From assembly GCA_019915015.1 (NCBI GenBank), contig JAHBBC010000034.1:1-64000 (forward strand): 64,000 nt of DNA. Reading direction: 5' to 3'. A program made the translations under genes and the position numbers. The notes under the pieces are model-generated. The model searched no databases. It saw nothing but the letters and a program-made list of their open reading frames with translations, and was not told the DNA's origin. The stretch comes from Auriscalpium vulgare (taxonomy: Eukaryota > Basidiomycota > Agaricomycetes > Russulales > Auriscalpiaceae). Shown in pieces: positions 56,870 through 64,000 of this stretch (its first letter is position 1; every line of letters starts with the position of its first letter).

Positions 56870-57922
56870 TCAAACCGGAGTGAGGATCTCCTCAACGTCT
56901 CCGCCTTCCATGATCTTCTGGATCGACTGGGGTTCGAGGCGGACATCGACCACTGGACAACCACGCTCACCATACCTCATCTCTACCTCCACGTGAGCAC
57001 TCACTTCGACGAAATCGTCCGCGTATAGCTCTTGCAAATTGATATGACGCAGTTGGTCCTTGCTGTGCCGACGTGTGACTCACAAGCGCCGAACGATGCG
57101 CCACGAGCTCGAGATCGCTTTGGTCGCACCAGTCGGATCCTCTAACGGCGTCACGACAGATTGCATGCCTCGCGAGTTCACGTTGTCCTCGGTCACCTGA
57201 TAAATGTTAACTGAAGCTCGTCGGGCTCCATGTGACGTACCTTAGTAAAGACCCTCCGCCGAAATATTATCTCATCACCACGAACAAGCTGCGGTGCATC
57301 CTGCCCTAAACCCGTGGGGCACAAAGAATACTGAGCCAGCTGCATGACGCTCTTCATCCCTTCGACTTGTTGGGCGAAAACTTGCGGTGCATAACCTCCG
57401 TGTAAAGCAAATATTTGCTCGGCTTGCGATGCGTGCGCTAGGGTCCTAAAATGTTTGGTCAGTCCCTGCTCGCTAAATAAAATCATATGTACTCACTCAT
57501 CCCAATTACCAAGGTCATCCATCTCGATTTTCCGCAGAAATCCGTGCATCCTGATCAAGACCTTGTGAAGACCCGCGATCCCACCGAGATCGGACTCCGC
57601 GCCGAGGTTGCAGTACGCGAACAGATATGGCGACAAGTGCGGCTCGGGAATGGGGTTAAAGGTGAAATAAGCCCAACACATTAGCTCTGGCAAGCTAGGG
57701 GGAAGCGTCTCCAAGACGACCCTAAGTCGCCCTGTCGAACTGACAGCTCGGCCTCCATGAGCTCACCCGGCCACTCCTCACATACCAGATTTTGGCCGTT
57801 CAACGCTGAAGAGAGAATTAACTGATGACCATTGACCGTAAATGCAAAATACCAAGAACGTATGCCATAGCTTGTTTGTGGCGGTCGAGTGCAAGGAGTT
57901 CGGACGGCCGCACCCCTGACAT
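56870..57922 (-). pseudogene. unknown family protein 3, frameshift and stop
   Basis: Exons 57922-57853 (MSGVRPSELLALDRHKQAM), 57805-57497, 57445-57241 and 57196-56870 match family copy 2 in order and phase. At about 57,710 one base is missing in CGCTTCCCCCTAGC, relative to the paralogue, which shifts the frame within RRLPPSLPEL. In exon 4 a TGA at 57082-57080 interrupts the frame just after IVRRL. The rest is conserved: FLRKIEMDDLGNWDE, AEQIFALHGGYAPQVF, EIIFRRRVFTK, and VEVEMRYGERGCPVVDV up to the terminal stop. With two lesions this is a recent pseudogene. Confidence 0.68.
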
Positions 57923-57943
57923 ACCTCGGCTCTCTCCGCCACC

Positions 57944-58354
57944 ATGTCTTTAGCGCAACACCTGCAGTCATACCTCGCTCGTCCTACAGCTCTGACGAAA
58001 TCTCGGCATGACGTCCATTGGGTTGGCAATGTCCTTCACGACGAACAAGATAAGCCAGCGGTCTTCTCCATCGTCGCAGACGTGTCTCGATGGGACTTCC
58101 GCCTCTACGCTGGTGCTAATTGGACCATCGCGAGTCACACACCCTTTGAAAACACGCCGGGTTCCTTCAAACTCGAGGAGCCTTTCCACCCTCTGTTCGC
58201 TCCCCTCTGGAGTACATCGATCGATCGACTGTCCAGCATGCTGGCAACCGCATGGCCGTCTCACACTGTGTTTTCCGAAGACCGCAGTTTAACGGTAGAA
58301 TACCAGTTCTTCGTACGTCCATTGCAGCTCGTGCTCCAACATCTCTACACCTAA
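57944..58354 (+). CDS. hypothetical protein, 136 residues
   Basis: Open frame MSLAQHLQSYLARPTALTKS ... LQHLYT, divergent from and only 21 bases away from the start of family copy 3. It includes RWDFRLYAGANWTIASHTPF and SFKLEEPFHPLFAPLW. No domain recognised. The head-to-head packing suggests either a shared promoter or that one of the two starts is wrong. It may be the first exon of a longer gene, but no good continuation was found. Confidence 0.4.
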   Translation: MSLAQHLQSYLARPTALTKSRHDVHWVGNVLHDEQDKPAVFSIVADVSRWDFRLYAGANWTIASHTPFENTPGSFKLEEPFHPLFAPLWSTSIDRLSSMLATAWPSHTVFSEDRSLTVEYQFFVRPLQLVLQHLYT

Positions 58355-58840
58355 CGAAGACGAACGACATCACCAGGCCCCACCAAATGAGTGAACAAGA
58401 CCGCACGCTAGATTCCTGTACGTGTCCCGTAAAATCAACAGAATAAATACTTACTACTATTAGACCTGTGATATTTCTCGCCGTCAAGCTTCTGGCTGCC
58501 ACGCCCTGCTTCGCTCGATTGGGCCGACAATACTTTGCATTGCGCTCGAATAACAATGCTAGAGGAAATTTATAGGGGTACCAGACGCGCAGCCCTACCT
58601 CCCATCCAAGTCGGCCTCGACGCGCGTTTCATCTGGCCTACGACGTATGACAAGAGTCTCAGGGGGGCTCTTGCGACCGTTGACTTCCACGTCGTCCACG
58701 ACGACAGCGGAGTCTTTCGATTCCCTCTGCACAATGCTGTCATCTGGCTCAACCCTTGGTACTCCCGAACCGCTGACCATTCGACTGAAACATCGGCCTC
58801 AGGCGGGATACTCTTTTAATACAACACCCCTAACTCCCAG
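58355..58840. other. spacer with an unconvincing short frame
   Basis: A plus-strand frame at 58,535-58,819 (MHCARITMLEEIYRGTRRA) is open for 94 codons. It contains no recognisable motif and I do not call it a gene. Confidence 0.3.
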
Positions 58841-58847
58841 TATAAAA
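58841..58847 (+). promoter_or_regulatory. TATA box
   Basis: TATAAAA about 55 bases before the ATG at 58902, a good core-promoter position for the F-box-like gene. Confidence 0.5.
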
Positions 58848-58901
58848 CTCGCGCTGAACGCTCGTCACACGTCTCTCACCTCACCGCCAACCTCTGGCAA
58901 T

Positions 58902-59810
58902 ATGAACGACGAAATAAACTTCGAAATCTGCTCCTACCTCACATTCGTCGACTTGCTATCTCTCCGCAACTCATCGCGCACCTTGCAGAAGATAGCAAAT
59001 CAATTCATCAGAATCACCTGGTGCTACACCCTCCTCCGATCCGTCCGCTATCCACACCATTTCAGGAACATTCTTCGCTCGACACGCTCCGTGGTATCCG
59101 GTTCCACAGTTCTTCATTATCTCATGCGCAACACCGAGTGGAGCAATTTCCTGCCCGTTGACCTCGATATCTATTGTCCCCTATCATCCGCGTCCGGCGT
59201 CGTCAATCATCTCCTCGACGTGGAGGACTACACTTTCGTATCACAGCGCACGACCGACAGGAACGCCGCTCTGCTGGAGGACGACTACCCCGACACGGGC
59301 ATAGCCACCGTCTTGCATCTCGCCCGAAACAGCGACGGTGCCGCCGTCGACGTCGTGATAGCGTATACAAACAGTCCCACCCTCCCCCTCCGTCATTTTT
59401 GGTCCACCCTCGTCACGAATTTCGTCACCGCAGACAGGATCTGCGTCACGTACCCGAAGTTGACGCTGAACGGTCGCGGCTGTTACAACCCCGAACGCGC
59501 CTCCGACGCCAACATCCCGCATATCGCGGCCAAGTACATCGGTAGAGGGTTTCAAGTCGGGACTTGGGCTGACAACGAGGCGGTTCACATTGATGGCATC
59601 TCCCCTCACATGTACTGCCCACACCAGGTTCGGCATTTCAATGATTCGGCTTGCCTATCCATCAATTTCGACCCCACCAACTCCACACAGCTTCTGCGAA
59701 TCTTCCCCATATACGAACTGTACTGGAAATATGGTGGATGGGAGTGCGGTGGGAACTGTCGCATCCCTGACCCTGCTCCTATGACCAATTTACTTCCCTA
59801 CATAGTTTGA
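58902..59810 (+). CDS. F-box-like protein, single exon, 302 residues
   Basis: The start MNDEINFEICSYLTFVDLLS resembles the first helices of an F-box (SLRNSSRTLQKIANQFI). The rest is a globular domain with LPVDLDIYCPLSSASGVVNHL, TVLHLARNSDGAAVDVVIAY, FWSTLVTNFVTADRICVTYP and CPHQVRHFNDSACLSI. This shape (a short F-box-like N-terminus followed by a D-x-D-containing domain) occurs in many agaricomycete gene families of unknown function. An in-frame upstream extension is possible, but the TATA box at 58,841 favours this start. The frame is intact and ends LLPYIV. Confidence 0.6.
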   Translation: MNDEINFEICSYLTFVDLLSLRNSSRTLQKIANQFIRITWCYTLLRSVRYPHHFRNILRSTRSVVSGSTVLHYLMRNTEWSNFLPVDLDIYCPLSSASGVVNHLLDVEDYTFVSQRTTDRNAALLEDDYPDTGIATVLHLARNSDGAAVDVVIAYTNSPTLPLRHFWSTLVTNFVTADRICVTYPKLTLNGRGCYNPERASDANIPHIAAKYIGRGFQVGTWADNEAVHIDGISPHMYCPHQVRHFNDSACLSINFDPTNSTQLLRIFPIYELYWKYGGWECGGNCRIPDPAPMTNLLPYIV

Positions 59811-60338
59811 GAACACCGCGGATATCTCCCTGACAACCACTACTCTTTATCTAATCTGCGACTTGTTTGTAATACAGTTACCGCAGATGTGAATAACAAC
59901 CCCTACTCATATAATATGGATCGGGTAGGGAACCGTCGGTTTAGGAACCAGGTGCGCCCGGAGGGCAAGTCGTATGTACTTTGATAGCGTGTATGTAGCC
60001 GAATATGCACAGTCTCATACCCCTTGGGGGTTTGATCCGAACCTAAAATATGCACGGTTAGATAGTGCCGAGTAATTGAAGATCCTCAGTAATTTCTTCC
60101 ACGCAGTCTCTCGATGAACCACGTAGAGACCGCTATGATATGCCGGGAGAAATAGTGCTGAGTAATTGGAAATGCTCGGATTCTTGCGCGAATTGCATTG
60201 GTCGATTGACGACGTAGAGACTCAGAGCGTGCGGGGCACTAGAGAGCAGACGCGGATGTTCAAGTTCTCTATGCTCGATTAGCGAACACGAAGCTTCAGC
60301 GAGCCGCACAGTACTTACTGCTTGGCTTTCATTGTGCT
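59811..60338. other. gene-free stretch leading into repeat R3
   Basis: AT-richer sequence with a small palindrome CCCCTTGGGG near 60,020 and a partially duplicated GTGCYGAGTAATTG motif (60,066 and 60,158). Around 60,200-60,390 it matches the inverted segment at 28,340-28,510. No gene. Confidence 0.4.
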
Positions 60339-60498
60339 GCGCAGAATCCACGCCTCAGCATACGCGAACGATCCATACCAGTTGTACATAAATACGCACC
60401 TTGATCATGAAGCTCAACGCGCAGAATCCACGCCTCAGCATACGCGAACGATCCATACCAGTTGTACATAAATACGCACCTTGATCATGAAGCTCAAC
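60339..60498 (+). repeat. perfect 80 bp tandem duplication
   Basis: 60339-60418 and 60419-60498 are identical, starting GCGCAGAATCCACGCCTCAG. The equivalent place in R1 (about 20,525-20,610) has a single, diverged copy, so the duplication arose in this copy recently. Confidence 0.9.
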
Positions 60499-62508
60499 TT
60501 GCAGTCAAAATCGCCGTTGTCCGCCCAAATCTAGGCTAGGTCCATCAGTCAAAAGTCATCCTACTGTCGAAGGTAATTGAAATGAAGGAGAGGAGCGCGC
60601 TCGTATGCGCATGCCAGTGGACCATCCCCGCGCACTCTCCTCGGCCACTCTCTGCCCAACCACCCCGCCGACAGTGCGCTGCGCTCGCCAGCGCGCACCG
60701 GCGCTGTCTCGCGGTCCCTCGTCATCATCTAACCGTAGACTGCGCCGCCAACTGCCGTACGTGCGGGCGTCCGCACCGTGTCGTGGACTGGTTCTTGAAG
60801 GCCGCCGCGGCACAGCGGAAGCGCACGGGTGGCAGGAATGTTGTGTCATGTGGCAGTTCAAGTCGCGGCGCTGGCGAGAAGAGGGTGAGCGCGAAGGCAG
60901 GGTTGAGAGAAGCAGAACACGGACCAGTCGCAGCCTGAGGCCTCGCAGGCCACCACAATGCTCCGTCTTGAAGCACGGCCGTCCTGTATTTGCGAGGGAG
61001 CGCGGGCTTGGGACCGAAGGTCTGCGTTGCGAATCAGTCGTGACGGGGCGGGCGAGACGGAATAGGGCGCGCGTACTGGAATCGCAGGGAGGCACGGCGG
61101 AGGCACGGTCCGTCACGGTGTAGCGTAGCAAATGAACGTGGCTTTTTGCTCGCTGGCTTGTGCAGGCTTGTGTGTGGCTTTTCGGACGGTGCGGGTGCGG
61201 GCGCAGCGTGGCGCGAGCGATGCGGTTTAGCGTGGTGGGCGGTTCAGCTGGCCTACGGCAAGCAGACCGTTAAGAAAAACCTTGGGGCGTCGGGCCAACG
61301 AGGAAGGCTCGCGCGTACGGCGTGATGCTCGTGTGCGTGAGGTCTACGGCATGTCAGCGAGTAGATGAGAGATGCCAGAGCGCAATCATGCGCACCGTCG
61401 GACCAGGTTCGACCGCGCCATGGTCCCGCAGGAGCCGCCTGCCTGCCACCGGCCTCTACACACGACACTGCGCCATGTAGCTGCCAGATGGGTGGCGGAG
61501 GCGATCGGTGGTGGTCTGTCGCAGCGAAGAGCGATCTGTGAATGTGCCAAGTGCAGCCTCAAGATGCCAGTACTAGTGATCGCGAGATGCAGGGAGCGAG
61601 CATCGGCCCGAGACTTCCGCCGGTCCGGAGGCGCGTCCAACTCTCGCCGACAGGCTTTGCAGTTGCCTCCCCGGCCCTCGCACACACAAATTGGTGGAAA
61701 AGCAAGGCAAAGACATACATCGCCCCACGTTCTCAGACTCAATGCAGGCATGCTCATCTCTTCTTCTATGAATCGGCACAATTTTCTCGTCGCAAACCCC
61801 GCAAGCCGGACCTGATGGACGAGCAGAGCAAGCCATACCGTTGAGCTGGTGCCCCTCCATGGACATCCCATGAAGGTATGTTGCTCTTAGTATCACGGCT
61901 AGTCGGTTACTCACTAAACTCAGACGCAGCATCGTACACGCCTGTCGGAGCATGTTCTGCATGGCAGTGCAATCGCTGTCGAACACGCACACACGACGAG
62001 GCTGCCAATTTGAACGCTCGTCCACCATCGCCATCACACGTCCGTATCTCCCCACTTTTTTTAAGCCGCCGCTGGTGTGCGTCGTGCATCAGCTGCGTTG
62101 CTCGCAAACTACTAACTCGTGCTCTTGCCCGACAGCAACCTACTACGCCGCGGCCACGCCGTCACCGCGTCACCTGCATCGCCATTGAGGCATATGGCAG
62201 TATCATCCCCTGGGCCGGCGTTCAAGGGCTCGATCGCTCTCCGCGTGCACGGCTCGAGGCTCGTCCTCGAGTCGTCGCCCGGCGCCGAATCCCTAACGGT
62301 CCGCGCGCATACATCATGGCAGCCCTCGTTGACAACGGACATCCCCAGAGCCCTCTGCCTACCTTGTCAATACAACGCTGTTTGTCGCGTTGGACGCTCA
62401 GCCTCTCGCTCGTCAGCATTCAATCACCCGACACCACACCACGCCACGCCCCTGCCCACGCTACCCGCGCCCACGACCCATCGCGCATTCACGCCACTCA
62501 ATCTGGAC
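60499..62508. repeat. spacer repeat R3 of the kinase array
   Basis: Closely matches R1 (20,600-21,640) in the same orientation and leads, as in the array, to a FunK1-like leader exon. It includes the recurring CCACCCCGCCGACAGTGCGC block and the CCCCTCCATGGA-GAAGGTATGTTGC block near 61,850. Not coding. Confidence 0.65.
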
Positions 62509-63370
62509 ATGCCTTCGCGCACCCTCGCGTCGCCGCCGCCGACCCGTGGCGCCATCAACTCCTTTTATTCGGAAACGTGCGACATCCGTGAAGCCCCGGG
62601 CCTTCGTCCCGTCGCGAACGCCGGCCGGCGTGTGCTTCGCACCATCGTCTTCGAAACGCTAAAGCCGGTCCGCGAGCTGCGTGGCGTCGAGTTCGTGGAA
62701 GCATGGCTCAATTGTGTGAGATGTACGTCGCGCCGGGATTTGTGTCCGAGTCGCGCGCTGACTTGTACCTAGGCCATCGTCATCTGTGGAAACAGGGTGT
62801 TCAACAGAGAGGGCCCAGCCTTTCGAACCTCATGTACTGCAGGAAGGACAGCGCCGCTTATGGCGTTCTCAACGATTGGGATTTGGCCTGCATCGAAGAA
62901 GAACACGCCGACAGCTACCTAGACCGCACGGCCCGGGGCTCCATCCCCTTCATGCCGCTCGAGCTCCTCAATTCCGAGTACTGGGCTGGAACAATCGAGA
63001 GGACCTACTATTAAGGCCTAGAATCGCTCATATGGGCCTTCACCTTTGTACTCCTCAACTTCGACTGTGACCGCAAGACGGAAACCAACAGAGCAGCTAG
63101 CGCGTGGCTCACAGGAGACTACGTGGCGTGCTTCGAGAAGAAATTGTCCTTTAGACGCGAGACGTCATACCTTACATCAAAAACCCGCCGGAGGCTTGGA
63201 AGACTCGGTGGCTACTAGCCATTAATCTCCTCTGGGTGATCATACCCCAGCTCCACCGATGAGACTTGAGCATGTTCGATTCCCAAGCCGTCCCTGAGCC
63301 GATACTGGATGATACCCATTACAGTGCCGTTCTTGACATCGTGAAGCGACACGGATATCTGGTGCAGTGA
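62509..63370 (+). pseudogene. FunK1-like kinase copy H, broken
   Basis: The leader MPSRTLASPPPTRGAINSF and RRVLRTIVFETLKPVRELRG ... NCVR lead to a donor at about 62,721. Exon 2 begins HRHLWKQGVQQRGPSLSNL, with the catalytic HRD replaced by QRG, then NDWDLACIEE. A TAA at 63,012-63,014 (ERTYY-stop) ends the frame before the ESLIW motif, and the rest is shifted. Remnants reach the conserved 3' end near 63,370. Dead copy. Confidence 0.75.
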
Positions 63371-63701
63371 CGCCGCGCGATCCAATGCCCAGTGCAAACC
63401 AAACCGTAAGTGCTATCATTTTGGCATACAAGTCGCTACATTTCGACTAAATAATTGCATTCACAGTCCTACGCGAACCTCCACGACAGACGCCCAGTCG
63501 CGCCGGCACCCTGACCGCATGCATACATCGTGGCAGCCTTGTCGACAGCCGACACCCACACCTACCTCGTGTCTGGCACGCCGCCGTTGGTGTCGCTCAA
63601 AATCATTGTTCCCATTTCCCTCGCTCAGGCTCTTTCACCTCCACGACCGCCCGCCCTCACGCCAGGCGCCTGCTCGCCTCGCGTTCACGTTCTCGCTGCG
63701 C
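63371..63701. promoter_or_regulatory. promoter-like block before kinase copy I
   Basis: It contains the CCGGCACCCTGACCGCATGCATACA-like element that also precedes copies B, C and D, followed by Ser/Pro-coding-looking but non-conserved sequence up to the leader ATG at 63,702. Confidence 0.45.
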
Positions 63702-64000
63702 ATGCCCTCGCGCATCCTCGCTTTGCCGCCGGCTGACTCTGAGAACCCTCATTTGGAGATGGGCGGCATTTGTGATACACTTCGTCCTCTCCCGAACCTC
63801 AATCGCCGCGTGCCTGGCACCGTCGCCTTCCAGTCGCTGCAGCCGATCCGTGAACTGCGCCGCCCAGATTTCGTGAAAGCGTGGTATGACTGTGTTAAGT
63901 GTACGTCGTCGCCCCTTCAACTTACTCTGAGTCACGCTGACTTGTATCTAGGCCATTATCATGTATGGAAAGAGGGCATTCAACACAGAGATCCGAGCCT
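63702..64000 (+). CDS. FunK1-like kinase copy I, 3' partial
   Basis: Exon 1 is 63702-63900 (MPSRILALPPADSENPHLEM ... RRPDFVKAWYDCVK), the intron is 63901-63951, and exon 2 opens HYHVWKEGIQHRDPSL at the window edge. HRD is present. The structure matches copy G (no N-lobe cassette so far). The 3' end lies beyond the window. The recurrence here shows that the kinase array, or a second array, continues to the right. Confidence 0.65.
   Translation, partial: MPSRILALPPADSENPHLEMGGICDTLRPLPNLNRRVPGTVAFQSLQPIRELRRPDFVKAWYDCVKCTSSPLQLTLSHADLYLGHYHVWKEGIQHRDPS

Noticed and set aside
60010..60030. CCCCTTGGGG palindrome as a possible Helitron 3' hairpin
   Set aside because: It is not followed by CTRR at the expected distance and no Helitron coding sequence lies next to it.
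1..64000. CRISPR arrays, bacterial operons or rRNA genes
   Set aside because: Intron-rich eukaryotic gene structure throughout; no evenly spaced short repeats of CRISPR type and no rRNA-like sequence seen.

Overview
The window is nuclear DNA of a filamentous basidiomycete, most likely a wood- or litter-decay agaricomycete. Genes are split by many 44-62 bp introns with GTRNGT donors. The gene content also fits: a GH5 steryl-glucosidase-like enzyme, LRR/F-box proteins of the 'CRYWREIA' type, FunK1-type kinases, a TET/JBP-like dioxygenase, MYND proteins and Helitrons.

Layout. (1) 1-17.3 kb is ordinary gene space: GH5 glycosidase, an OPA3-like mitochondrial protein, VPS28 (ESCRT-I), an inositol polyphosphate kinase, an F-box/LRR gene and a MYND-finger gene. 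Two copies of another F-box gene form a ~2.5 kb inverted duplication around VPS28, the IPK and the other F-box gene. (2) 17.7-30.5 kb is an array of seven small FunK1-like kinase genes and pseudogenes, separated by a recurring ~1-1.5 kb spacer. The same spacer plus two more kinase copies reappears at 60-64 kb. (3) 30.7-42.5 kb is a Helitron: a Rep-helicase gene with a multi-exon 5' part, interrupted by a 3,335 bp Harbinger-like transposon with 68 bp perfect inverted repeats, and followed by a second copy of its 5' exon array. (4) 42.8-53 kb looks like a mosaic of gene pieces: an Rsp5-like WW fragment, an AIF/AMID-type oxidoreductase in two misordered parts, one of them fused to a cardiolipin-synthase-like presequence, a coiled-coil C-terminus and an acidic tail. 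Two or three host-like genes of unknown function and tandem repeats lie among them. (5) 53.9-59.8 kb carries a TET/JBP-like 2OG-Fe(II) dioxygenase gene, two further members of an unknown gene family also seen at 45-46 kb, and an F-box-like gene.

The genes do not form one pathway. Housekeeping genes occupy the left quarter. The rest is expansion, duplication and transposition territory, where kinases, F-box-like genes, an unknown family and TET-like genes multiply and decay. Many conserved reading frames carry a single-base shift (GH5, F-box copy, Helitron, one kinase, a WW fragment). I cannot tell from the sequence alone whether these are real decay or assembly indels. Exon boundaries are my own reading of splice sites and protein conservation; no transcript evidence was available.
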